64,000 nt of DNA, taken from positions 124,001 through 188,000 of the forward strand of contig NZ_JAAIXY010000014.1 in NCBI RefSeq assembly GCF_010894455.1, read 5' to 3'. This DNA comes from Myxococcus eversor. GTDB lineage: Bacteria > Myxococcota > Myxococcia > Myxococcales > Myxococcaceae. A program made the position numbers and the translations under genes. The notes beneath the pieces were generated by a model, which was not told the origin of the DNA, searched no databases, and saw only the letters and a program-made list of their open reading frames with translations. Below, piece after piece: positions 43,170 to 50,770 of the stretch (the first letter of the stretch is position 1; each line of letters starts with the position of its first letter).

Positions 43170-43196
43170 CACGAAAATGGGGGGCGAAAGGTTACA
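43170..43196 (-). promoter_or_regulatory. Candidate ECF41-type promoter
   Basis: Read on the minus strand, TGTAACC is followed by 16 bases and CGTG, about 53 bases before the oxidoreductase ATG. The ECF41 consensus as I recall it is TGTCACA-N16-CGTC, so the spacing is exact and most bases match. It would let the ECF41-like sigma factor transcribe its own operon. Confidence 0.45.
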
Positions 43197-43228
43197 GAGG
43201 GCCTGGCGAATACCTCCGGGCCCGGGGT

Positions 43229-43795
43229 TCACACGTCCGTGAGCGACAGCCCCGTCGCTCCAACACGCATCAGCGCATCTCGAAGGTCCTCGGAGATGAT
43301 GAGGGCTCCGGGCCAGCCTTCCGGCCGAAAGACGCGGGCCTCTCCCACTTGCGAGGCATCGATTCGAAGACCGCGCACGGAGGCATACTGGCCCACCTTC
43401 TCGGGCACTCCGTCCTCGGGCAGCCAGCGCTGAATCCGCGAGGCCTTCTCATCGATGCAGCGGATGAGGCGGGTGGCCACCAGGATGAGATACGCATCCT
43501 CGTGCTTGTCGATGTCCACTGGGATGAGCTGGACGTCGTCGGGTGCCAGCTCGGTGAAGACCGTCGCGACCTTGACGTGCACCACCGGGATTCGCACTCC
43601 CGCCTCGGTGAAGTCCAGGGGACGACCCGGCACTTCGATGGGCAGTCTCAGGCACCCTTCCACTGAAACGGGCGCGCCCAACCGGAAGCGTTCGGGCTCC
43701 TTCACGGCACGGCCCCGAGCGTCGACGGGCATTCCCAGATGCCAACGCCTGGGAGCCTGGACATCATCATGCAGCTCGAAGAAGCGCCGGGACAT
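43229..43795 (-). CDS. Imm11/DUF1629-like putative immunity protein
   Basis: A 188-residue soluble protein with the pattern of the Imm11 (DUF1629) family: N-terminal RRFFELHDD followed by WHLGMPVDARG, a central DDVQLIPVDIDKHEDAYLIL and RLIRCIDEKASRIQRW, then GQYASVRGLRIDASQV and the C-terminal LIISEDLRDAL. Such proteins are encoded next to polymorphic toxins and bind the toxin domain in the cytoplasm. The gene starts 9 bases after the toxin gene (43805-45154, minus), which is broken by a stop codon. The immunity frame itself is intact, so the cell may keep resistance without making the toxin. Confidence 0.82.
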   Translation of the reverse strand: MSRRFFELHDDVQAPRRWHLGMPVDARGRAVKEPERFRLGAPVSVEGCLRLPIEVPGRPLDFTEAGVRIPVVHVKVATVFTELAPDDVQLIPVDIDKHEDAYLILVATRLIRCIDEKASRIQRWLPEDGVPEKVGQYASVRGLRIDASQVGEARVFRPEGWPGALIISEDLRDALMRVGATGLSLTDV

Positions 43796-43804
43796 GGAGG
43801 GAAC

Positions 43805-45154
43805 CTACGGTTTTGCTCCGCGAGTGACGAGCAGGTTCAACTCCGTCCCCGGAGTGGAGACCTCCCGTGCGAGCCGCCGCAACGTGGCTTTCAGGGCAGC
43901 TCGGCAGGACAGCACCGTTCGACAGGTCAGCGTCGCCGCGTCCAATTCCTCGAAGACCAGCTCGTGGTAACGCTGAGGGTGCGGCCCCCGATGCCCCTTG
44001 AGGGGCACGATGTTCTCGGAGTCCTTCAGCTCCATCCCCGCCTTCTGGAAGATGTGCCGGAACCTTGGAGTCCAGGGTCCTCCGCGGACCGAAGAGATGT
44101 CGTTCTTGTTGGTGGCGAGATGATGTTGATGCGGAAGCGAGCCACCTCGCGGCGCACGCGCGGCCATGGCCACCGCGGTAGGGGCCAGCACCACCGTGAG
44201 TCCCGTCGTGGTCGCCGCGACGGACTGAACCCCACCCAGTGCGGCATACGAGAAGCCGGCCTGCGACTCCACGGCGAGCGCCGCCTGCGCGGAGCCCGGC
44301 AACCCCGCTGACTTCGCAGCCAGCCCCGCCGTGCTTCCAATCGCCGCTGTCGCCAGCATGACGAAGACACGGGCGGCGTTCTCGCCCAGCACCTCGCCAT
44401 ACTCTCCAGCCGCTTCGCTGAGCTGCGCGAACGTCCTGGATGAATCCACCTTCCGCACCAACGACACCCAGCCATCGATGAGGCGGAGCACCGTATCCAC
44501 GCCCAGATAGGCGATGGCGGCAGCGGTCATCACCGCCGCGAGCCCCTTGCTCACAGGCTCGGGGAGAGACCACAGGAGCATGTACATGGTGACGGAAGCC
44601 AGGACAGTGGCTTGAAGGACGTCGGGGGATACCAGGTCCGCCAAGGCCTCGGCCGTCTCGTCCCACACCGCATCCATGGCGATGGCCATGGCCAGCGTGT
44701 ACTTGCCGTCACTCCCCAACAAGGGACCTTCATCCAAGAGGCGCAGGCAATCCCCTGCCTTCCGCCGGCGAGCACACCCCTCACCGTAGGCGCGCGTGAG
44801 TTCCTCATCCGCATAGGTCTCCAGGAGCCGGGGTCCGTCCACCTCCTGCTACTGCGGAACGAGGCGCTGCCCCTGAGACTCGTACAGGAACGTCCCACTT
44901 CGGGAGGGAACACCGAAGAGCGCTCGCGCCTCTCTCATGGGGTGCCGAAAGGGCCGCACATCTCCCGCCAGCTCCGCGACGGCTTGCCCGAAAGCATCAG
45001 CCCCCAGCTCCGCCGCCTTCAACTCCGCGCCTGGTTCCTCGCGGGGTGTCACGACGAAAGAGTCCGGGCCCGCCTCGAGGCGGACGACACGTCCCGATGA
45101 ACACCCCGCCGCCACCAGCGCCAGGAACAGCGGGACCACGGCACGCAGTCTCAT
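43805..45154 (-). pseudogene. SitA-type toxin with AHH-like nuclease domain, interrupted by amber codon
   Basis: One frame of 450 codons runs from the ATG at 45154 (GAGGAGG ribosome site) to the TAG at 43805, interrupted by an in-frame TAG at codon 102 (44851-44849) in the context CAG-TAG-CAG. A C-to-T change in a Gln codon explains it. Before the stop lie the lipobox VAAGCSSG (Cys18) and the N-terminal region. After it lies the delivery region shared with the toxin at 25311 (DCLRLLDEGPLLGSDGKY, WSLPEPVSKGLAAVM, AYLGVDTVLRLIDGW). The C-terminal domain has LPHQHHLATNKND, TPRFRHIFQKAGM, NIVPLKGHRGPHPQRYHE, an AHH/HNH-superfamily nuclease pattern. A restart at GTG 44842 would lack the signal peptide and so probably would not be delivered. 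Confidence 0.85.
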
Positions 45155-45379
45155 GAGGAGCCTCCTCGAACCACCTTGAGCGCCGTGCCTCATCCGCACC
45201 AGGACGCGGGGCGTCGTGCTGGGCGCCACACCGTGCGGGCACTCTGGATGCGCCAGACGCACCGCGCCGGTGTCATTTCGAAGAGAGCCTGCCCGCTCAC
45301 GACTCCACCGTGAGTCGCACTCGTCCAAGCCCCCGGATATGGTGGGGAACTCAGTCAGGGCCGGCCGTTGGGGAGAAAC

Positions 45380-45619
45380 ATGCGCTACGCCACCATCACC
45401 ATCGCCGTCATCGCGGGACTGCTGCTGAGTGGCTGCAGCCGCTGGTGGCTCTACCCCATGCTCCCCTCCACCCCGAACCCCAGGAGCCTCAACCAGCAGC
45501 CCGGCGGATGGGAGGAGGACCCCGTCCCGACCAGCGAGCCCGTGTACGGACCGGACCGCGCCTCGGACGCGCCAGACGCGGAAAAAGAAGAGTCCAAGCC
45601 CGCCGACGAAGCGCCCTGA
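45380..45619 (+). CDS. Small lipoprotein, tandem paralogue 1
   Basis: A 79-residue lipoprotein: signal MRYATITIAVIAGLLLSGCS with lipidated Cys at residue 19, an aromatic segment (RWWLYPM), a Pro-rich middle, and an acidic C-terminal block SEPVYGPDRASDAPDAEKEE that is nearly identical in its neighbour. No fold is expected apart from an extended Pro/Glu-rich tail, so it may be a spacer or anchor in the envelope. Similar small lipoproteins are a common class in myxobacteria. No function can be assigned. Confidence 0.75.
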   Translation: MRYATITIAVIAGLLLSGCSRWWLYPMLPSTPNPRSLNQQPGGWEEDPVPTSEPVYGPDRASDAPDAEKEESKPADEAP

Positions 45620-45938
45620 AACGTCCCGGCGGCTCACACGGCGCGCGAAGCTCGCGCCCCCTCGGCACGTACCCCATGCCGCGGCTCGACGCCCCGCCGC
45701 TCCGCGCTCCGTCGTTCTTCCCGCTGGACCCCGCCCACGACGTCGAGCCCATGCCCGCTCCACCCCAGGACGCGGCGCGTTGTGCCGAGCGACGTGCCGT
45801 GCGGGCAGTCTGGATGCGCTGATTCCACCGCTCAGGTGTCATCCCCTGGCGAGCCCTCCCTGACGCGACTTCATCAAGAGTCGCCTGCGCGGAACTCCCG
45901 GCTATGGTACGGGCACTCAGGGCCGGCTGGAGACACTC
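45620..45938. other. Intergenic region of 319 bp within the tandem duplication
   Basis: This lies between the two small lipoprotein genes. From about 45765 it repeats the sequence found upstream of the first copy (45199-45379), so it probably contains the promoter of the second gene. I see no gene of its own; the open frames crossing it are Arg/Pro-rich. Confidence 0.6.
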
Positions 45939-46184
45939 ATGCGCCACATCATCTTCGCCATCGTCGCGAGCCTGCTGTTCACCGGATGCAGCAACTACTG
46001 GTGGGCTGTCCCCTTCCTCCCCATCGCCCGATTCGACCACCCGAGCACCCGGTCCAACACCCAGCCCGCCTACAGGGAGCCGCCCCCCGCCCCCTCCAGC
46101 GAGCCCGTGTATGGACCTGCCCCCTCCTCGGATGCACCGGCCGCGGAAAAGGAAGAGTCCAAGGCCGCTGAAGAAGCGCAGTGA
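45939..46184 (+). CDS. Small lipoprotein, tandem paralogue 2
   Basis: An 81-residue paralogue of the gene at 45380. Its signal is MRHIIFAIVASLLFTGCS (Cys17), followed by an aromatic patch (NYWWAVPFLPIARF), a Pro-rich segment and the conserved acidic tail SEPVYGPAPSSDAPAAEKEE. The tail is better conserved than the region after the lipobox, which suggests it is the functional part. Function unknown. Confidence 0.75.
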   Translation: MRHIIFAIVASLLFTGCSNYWWAVPFLPIARFDHPSTRSNTQPAYREPPPAPSSEPVYGPAPSSDAPAAEKEESKAAEEAQ

Positions 46185-46409
46185 ATCGCCCAGCGGGGCG
46201 CACGCTGAAACATGTCTCACACATGATTTCGCCCGGATGAAAACCTTCCGCCCCGACTGATGACAGACATCACTTCCGGGTCTGTTTCACCTCGGGCCTG
46301 AGTGAATACGACCCCACACGTCATGCCAGGGGAGGCAATGTCAGAGGTAGGCGTAGAATGGTGTGCGTTACGGCGGATGACCCGCCGGCCCTGAACAAGG
46401 CACGCACCC

Positions 46410-47345
46410 ATGAAGACACTTCTCGCCGCCCTGCTCACGCTGCCCCTTCTCGCCTGTGGCCCCGCCTCCGAGCCCGCGCCCACCGAGACACCGGCCCCGT
46501 CCGAAGCGCTGACCGAGCAGTCCAGCGAGCTGTCCTCCACCGCCCCTCGCGAGCGCTCCGTCCGCCTGCGCACCGGCGTCACCCTGCGCTACGTGGAGCA
46601 GGGCTCGCGCAACGGACCCGCCGTGGTCTTCCTCCATGGCTACACGGACTCGCACCACACCTGGGACTTGAACCTGTCGCTCTTCTCCCGCGACTTCCAC
46701 ATCTACGCGCTGGACCAGCGTGGACACGGTGACTCGACGCGCCCGGTGTGTTGCTACACGCAGCAATCCTTCGCCGCGGACGTGGCGGCCTTCCTCGACG
46801 CCGTGGGCGAGCGCGACGCCATCCTCGTCGGCCACTCCATGGGCAGCTTCATCGCGCAGCAGGTGGCGCTCGACTTCCCGCGCCGCGTGGAGGCCCTGGT
46901 CCTGGTCGGCTCTGCGCCCACCGTCGCGGGCAACGAGGTCGCCCTGTTCCTCAAGTCCGTCGTCGACGAGCAGGTAGGCACCGTGGACCCGGTCTTCGTC
47001 CGCGAGTTCCAGTCGAGCACCTTCGTCCGTCCCGTACCGGCCTCGTACCTGGACACGCTCGTCTCGGAGAGCCTGAAGGTCCCCGCGCGCGTGTGGCAGG
47101 ACACGCTCGACGGCATGCTCGCGGAGGACCACTCCTCGCGCCTGCGTCACATCCGCGTGCCCGTGCTCGTGGTGGGCGGAGACCAGGACGGCTTCTTCCC
47201 CGTCGCGCAGCAGCAGGCGCTCGTCAACGCGCTGCCCGATGCCCGCTACATCCTCTACTCGAACACCGGCCACGCGCCCCACGCGGAGCTTCCGCAGACC
47301 TTCGTTCGCGACGTGAGCCAGTTCCTGCGCCGCGTGTCCCGGTAA
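46410..47345 (+). CDS. Alpha/beta hydrolase lipoprotein
   Basis: A 311-residue lipoprotein (LLTLPLLACGP, Cys near 16) with a Thr/Pro/Ser-rich linker and an alpha/beta-hydrolase fold. The oxyanion loop is VVFLHGYTDSHHTW, then DQRGHGDST, nucleophile elbow LVGHSMGSFIAQ, acid in VVGGDQDGFFP and catalytic His in NTGHAPHAEL. The sequence fits the epoxide hydrolase/haloperoxidase-like clan, which includes esterases; the substrate is unknown. It is anchored in the envelope, probably facing the periplasm or the outside. It converges with the EamA transporter gene, with 13 bases between the stops. Confidence 0.9.
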   Translation: MKTLLAALLTLPLLACGPASEPAPTETPAPSEALTEQSSELSSTAPRERSVRLRTGVTLRYVEQGSRNGPAVVFLHGYTDSHHTWDLNLSLFSRDFHIYALDQRGHGDSTRPVCCYTQQSFAADVAAFLDAVGERDAILVGHSMGSFIAQQVALDFPRRVEALVLVGSAPTVAGNEVALFLKSVVDEQVGTVDPVFVREFQSSTFVRPVPASYLDTLVSESLKVPARVWQDTLDGMLAEDHSSRLRHIRVPVLVVGGDQDGFFPVAQQQALVNALPDARYILYSNTGHAPHAELPQTFVRDVSQFLRRVSR

Positions 47346-47358
47346 CGCTCGAAGCGTC

Positions 47359-48267
47359 TCAGGCCGGCCCCTCGGCCTTCGCGTCCTCGGGGGGCGGCAG
47401 ACTCTCCCCCGGCGTGTCCGAGCGGGCCAGCAGCACCGCGGCGGTGAGGATGAGCGCACCACCGAGCACTTGACGCAGGCTGAGCCGCTCGTCGAGGAAG
47501 AGCGCGCTCAGCACCACCGCCGTCAGCGGCTCCATGTTGGACACCAGCGAGGTGTTCACCGGGCCGATGCGCGCCATGCCCAGGAAGAAGAGGAAGACAG
47601 CGGCCACGGTGGAGATGAGTGACAACCCCACCACCGCGCCCCAGCCCAGGCCCGTGGTGGGAAAGGACGGCCCCTTCACCAGCATGGCCAGGCCGAAGAC
47701 AATCCCCGCGGACGAGAGGATGACGGTGCTGGAGACCAGCGGCCCCGCCTTGCCCGCCACCCGTGCGCTGGTGACGACGTACACCGCGTAGAGCAGCGCG
47801 GACAGCAGGCCCAGGAAGACGCCCGTCGGCGTCACCGCGCCCTGCCTCAGGTCCGCCGTCAGCCCCGTGCCACACAGGGCCAGCACCACCGCCACCCACT
47901 TGAGCCGACCCAGGCGCTCGCGGAACACCACGACTTGAAGGAGCGCCACCAGCGCGGGGAACGAATACAAGAGCAGCGCCACCAGTCCGGCTGGGGCGAA
48001 CTGGAGCGCGGCGAAGTACACGCCCGCCTCGCTCACGTAGCCCACCGCGCCCAGCAGGATGAGCCCCACCAACAAGCGGCCCTTCGGCAGCGGCTGGCGC
48101 ATCGCCACCATGAAGGCGGCGAGCACCGCTCCGGCGAGCGTGAAGCGCAGGAAGAGCAGCGTGAAGACGTCCGCACCCGCCGCGTAGGCGAGGCGACCGA
48201 AGAGCCCGAGCGCGCCGAAGCACGCTCCGGACAGGGCCACGATGAGGAAGCCAGCGGTGCGGTTCAT
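47359..48267 (-). CDS. EamA/DMT-superfamily transporter
   Basis: A 302-residue inner-membrane protein with ten predicted transmembrane helices in two EamA repeats. Signature stretches are GFLIVALSGACFGALGLFGR at the start, FTLLFLRFTLAGAVLAAFM, and in the second repeat LVSSTVILSSAGIVFGLAML. The final helix carries GGALILTAAVLLARSD. The family exports amino acids, nucleosides or other metabolites, and the substrate cannot be deduced. The start at 48267 (MNRTAGF) fits the first helix. Monocistronic. Confidence 0.92.
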   Translation of the reverse strand: MNRTAGFLIVALSGACFGALGLFGRLAYAAGADVFTLLFLRFTLAGAVLAAFMVAMRQPLPKGRLLVGLILLGAVGYVSEAGVYFAALQFAPAGLVALLLYSFPALVALLQVVVFRERLGRLKWVAVVLALCGTGLTADLRQGAVTPTGVFLGLLSALLYAVYVVTSARVAGKAGPLVSSTVILSSAGIVFGLAMLVKGPSFPTTGLGWGAVVGLSLISTVAAVFLFFLGMARIGPVNTSLVSNMEPLTAVVLSALFLDERLSLRQVLGGALILTAAVLLARSDTPGESLPPPEDAKAEGPA

Positions 48268-48348
48268 GGAGGGAGCGGCGGCACGCTGCTCCAACCCGCC
48301 CCCCATGTCACGCGCCACGCGTCCGGCCCCTCCCACCCGGACAGGGGG

Positions 48349-48672
48349 TTACCAGTTGTTCACGGACCGCAGGTCGAACACGTCCGGGAAACCATTGGCG
48401 CGCAAAATTTGTGAGGCCACCGCGCTGCGGCCTCCAGCGGCGCAGTACACCACCACGCGGGTGCCGGGCGGGCCCACCTCGGCGACGCGCTGGGCCAGCT
48501 CCTGCACGGGGATGTTGCGCGCGGCGTCCGGGTGTCCTTGCTGGAACTCCTGGGGGGTGCGCACGTCCAGCAGCACCGCGCCTTCCGCGACGAGCTGCCG
48601 GGCCTTCTGGGACAGTTCCTGGGGCGTCATGCGGGGCAGCATGCCTGATTCAGGCAACGGAGGCTCGCGCAT
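48349..48672 (-). CDS. Single-domain rhodanese-like protein
   Basis: A 107-residue protein with one rhodanese domain: MTPQELSQKARQLVAEGAVL, LLDVRTPQEFQQGHPDAARN and the active-site loop VVVYCAAGGRSAVA with the persulfide-carrying Cys. It would transfer sulfur or bind a phosphate-like ligand in the cytosol. The start is uncertain: GTG 48696, ATG 48672, ATG 48642 and ATG 48630 are all in frame, and none has a strong ribosome site. 48672 gives the typical length. It lies 39 bases downstream of the gene at 48712 on the same strand and may be co-transcribed. Confidence 0.88.
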   Translation of the reverse strand: MREPPLPESGMLPRMTPQELSQKARQLVAEGAVLLDVRTPQEFQQGHPDAARNIPVQELAQRVAEVGPPGTRVVVYCAAGGRSAVASQILRANGFPDVFDLRSVNNW

Positions 48673-48711
48673 CCCACGAACCCTTGTTCCCTTCACGGCA
48701 CATCCCCGCGC

Positions 48712-49878
48712 TCACTTCGGGAAGTGCGCGGTGTGCGCGAAGTCGTCCGCCTTGATGACCAGCTTGCGCAGTCGGGGGAAGCGCTCCTTCGCCTGCTGTC
48801 GCACCTCATCGAGGACCTCCCGGGCATCATCCTCCCGCTCGTACTCCACGGTGAGATGCTCGACGCTTTCCGAGCGCATGTCCGTCAGTCGCTGACGGTG
48901 TGCCCAGAACGAGAGCACGTGCAGCCGGGGGAGGAACTCCACCAGCCCACCGGGGAAGAGGCTGTACTCGCCGGGGCCCAGCTCCAGGCGCTTCGTGGTG
49001 TCGACTCGCGCGCGCCTGCGTCGCCAGACGAACGCGGGCAGCAGCTCGATGCGGCTGTCCGCGGTGCCGGGCCACTCCGGCTCGAAGCCTTGCTTTCGCA
49101 GCGCCTTGATGACGGCGCGCGCCACGTCCAGGTCCTTGTCGGAGCGCTCCTTGTCCAGCGTGCCGAAGGAGATGCACATCGCCTCGCCTTCGAACGCGCC
49201 CTCCAGGTCCTGCTCGTGGAAGAAGGCCGCGCCCCAGGGCTTCTTGCCTTTCGCCCGGAGCTCCACCGCCAGTTCGCGGACCAGGCTCCAGCCGCTGCTC
49301 TGCGTGTCGGTGGCGCCCATCTCCGCGACGATGCCCGCGCGCTTCAGCGAAGCGAAGGCCGCCTCCACCCGGTCCGCCTCCAGGACGTCCGGCCACGTCT
49401 TCTCCTCCTCCCGCCGCGCCCGGACGTGCGCGACGAATTGCTCCAGCACCAGGCGCTTCACGCGCTCGTCCTCGAGCGAGTCCCAGTCCCCGCCGTTCGT
49501 GTAGTCGAAGACGGACTCCAGCGGATACGTCCCGTAATCGAAGACGCGCGTCAGGTGCTCCAACGCCCCGGGAATCAGCTTCAGCTCCTGCTTGCGGAGC
49601 GGGGCCTCCTTCCGGGGCGCGAGCTTCAGCGCCCCCAGTCGACGCGCCAGCTCCTCGGCCTGCGCCGCCACACCCAGTCGCGCGGCGAGCCTGGGCCGCA
49701 CCACGTCGCCTCGCGTCGACACGAACAGCCGGGAGAGCACCTCCCCCGTCTCCTCGTCGACCTGCGTGAGCCCCGCCTCCAGGTGCCCGTCGCTCCCCCA
49801 CTCCACCACCACGTCGCCCGCGCCCTTCAGCACCTGCTCGGCGAGCACCTTCACCTGCTTGCGTTGACGCTCATTCAC
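48712..49878 (-). CDS. Hypothetical protein, DUF6891-like central region
   Basis: A 388-residue soluble protein. The start is the GTG at 49878, which overlaps the stop of the upstream small gene (GTGA), so the two are coupled. The central region at about 140-300 (QSSGWSLVRELAVELRAKGK, AAFFHEQDLEGAFEGEAMCI, RIELLPAFVWRRRRA) resembles DUF6891-type proteins, as I remember that family. The flanking regions are unassigned. No signal peptide or catalytic motif is visible. It may belong to a small operon with the upstream gene and the rhodanese gene downstream. Confidence 0.75.
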   Translation of the reverse strand: MNERQRKQVKVLAEQVLKGAGDVVVEWGSDGHLEAGLTQVDEETGEVLSRLFVSTRGDVVRPRLAARLGVAAQAEELARRLGALKLAPRKEAPLRKQELKLIPGALEHLTRVFDYGTYPLESVFDYTNGGDWDSLEDERVKRLVLEQFVAHVRARREEEKTWPDVLEADRVEAAFASLKRAGIVAEMGATDTQSSGWSLVRELAVELRAKGKKPWGAAFFHEQDLEGAFEGEAMCISFGTLDKERSDKDLDVARAVIKALRKQGFEPEWPGTADSRIELLPAFVWRRRRARVDTTKRLELGPGEYSLFPGGLVEFLPRLHVLSFWAHRQRLTDMRSESVEHLTVEYEREDDAREVLDEVRQQAKERFPRLRKLVIKADDFAHTAHFPK

Positions 49879-50093
49879 CAGAGCCTCCCACCGTCTCCGA
49901 GAAGCCGCGCGACGAGCGACTGGATTCGGGGGAAGTGCGTGACAGCGAGTCCCACTTTCTCATCAATCGAGTCGGCGATGGTGCGCACCTTCGCCTCCAA
50001 CTCCTCCTCACCCACTCCGGGCTCCTTCCCGTTGAGCACCAGGACCGCGTACCGGCTGGAGAACGAGAGGCCACACGGGATGTCGCACCGCAC
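49875..50093 (-). CDS. Small hypothetical protein
   Basis: A 72-residue frame ending in TGA at 49875-49877, four bases inside the next gene (GTGA overlap), which supports real translation. The sequence is well behaved (RYAVLVLNGKEPGVGEEELE, SIDEKVGLAVTHFPRIQSLV), unlike shadow frames. The start is not clear: the GTG at 50093 (VRCDIPCGL) is used, with a weak GAGGG before it, and a GTG four codons earlier is possible. Longer versions would run into the divergent GreA-like gene at 50185. No family is recognised. Confidence 0.55.
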   Translation of the reverse strand: MRCDIPCGLSFSSRYAVLVLNGKEPGVGEEELEAKVRTIADSIDEKVGLAVTHFPRIQSLVARLLGDGGRLW

Positions 50094-50184
50094 CAGCCCT
50101 CGCACCCACGGCCCGCACCACCACCGCGCGCGCCTGGCCGAAAACTGGAGGTGTCGCCGAGGGGCGCTACAGTTCTGTGCCACC

Positions 50185-50700
50185 ATGTCACTCGACAAGC
50201 AGGCATTGATGCTGCAGCTCGCCGAGCGCCTCCAGCAGAGCGACAGGCTGGCCCACCGGGCCGAGGCCGAAGCCCGCGAGGCGGCCCGCAGCCTGGCCAC
50301 CGAGTCGGAGAAGCGAGAGGACGGCCGCGCCGCGCTGGAGTTCGGCAGCCTGGCCACGGGCCAGGCGAATCGCGCCCGCCGCGTGCAGGAAGAGCTCAAG
50401 GCGCTCTCCAATTTCGGCCAGGGGCCGGTGCCGCGCTTCCCGCGTCAGGGGCCCGTGGGCCTGGGTGCGCTGGTGGACGTGAGCACCGAGGACGAAGAGG
50501 GCTTCGCCGAGCGCACCTTCTTCGTGCTGCCCGTGGGCGCGGGCACGGAGCTGACAGGGCCCGGCGGCGACGGCTTCCTGTCCGTCATCACCCCCGCCTC
50601 CCCCGTGGGCCGCGCGCTCATGGGCCGCAAGGCGGGCGACACCATCGAAGTCACGCTGGCGGGTGAGGTGCGCGAGTGGACGGTGCTCGAGGTCGCCTGA
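50185..50700 (+). CDS. GreA/GreB-family C-terminal domain protein
   Basis: A 171-residue protein. Residues 1-75 form a helical, probably coiled-coil region (LAERLQQSDRLAHRAEAEAR, GQANRARRVQEELKALSNFG). Residues 85-171 match the GreA/GreB C-terminal FKBP-like domain, with GLGALVDVSTED, TFFVLPVGAGTEL, the hallmark SPVGRALMGRKAGDTIEV and EWTVLEV. Canonical Gre factors enter the RNA polymerase secondary channel and stimulate transcript cleavage through two acidic residues at the coiled-coil tip. The N-terminal half here is not a clear GreA coiled coil, so it may be a Gre-like modulator. It is divergent from the small gene at 49875. Confidence 0.85.
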   Translation: MSLDKQALMLQLAERLQQSDRLAHRAEAEAREAARSLATESEKREDGRAALEFGSLATGQANRARRVQEELKALSNFGQGPVPRFPRQGPVGLGALVDVSTEDEEGFAERTFFVLPVGAGTELTGPGGDGFLSVITPASPVGRALMGRKAGDTIEVTLAGEVREWTVLEVA

Positions 50701-50770
50701 GCCCAGGTGTCCCACCCCTGTCGTCCGGGGTGTCCTGCCCCCGACGAAACGCGAGCAAGCACTAGAACCC

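Larger units (their letters stand above)
45199..46184 (+). repeat. Tandem duplicated unit carrying small lipoprotein genes
   Basis: Two units (about 45199-45619 and 45765-46184) share an upstream region (CCAGGACGCGG, a CGTGCGGGCA-TCTGGATGCGC block, TCAGGGCCGG just before the gene) and a small lipoprotein gene. Start codons are 559 bases apart. The upstream part of unit 1 overlaps the region just before the SitA-type toxin gene. Confidence 0.75.

Noticed and set aside
44849..44851. Programmed readthrough or two separate genes at the amber codon
   Set aside because: The downstream part alone lacks a signal peptide and has only a GTG start without a ribosome site, while both halves align end to end with the intact toxin. 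A nonsense mutation is simpler.
48724..50184. Extension of the GreA-like frame upstream of 50185
   Set aside because: The upstream part is antisense to the DUF6891-like gene and has shadow composition; Gre-like features begin after the ATG at 50185.
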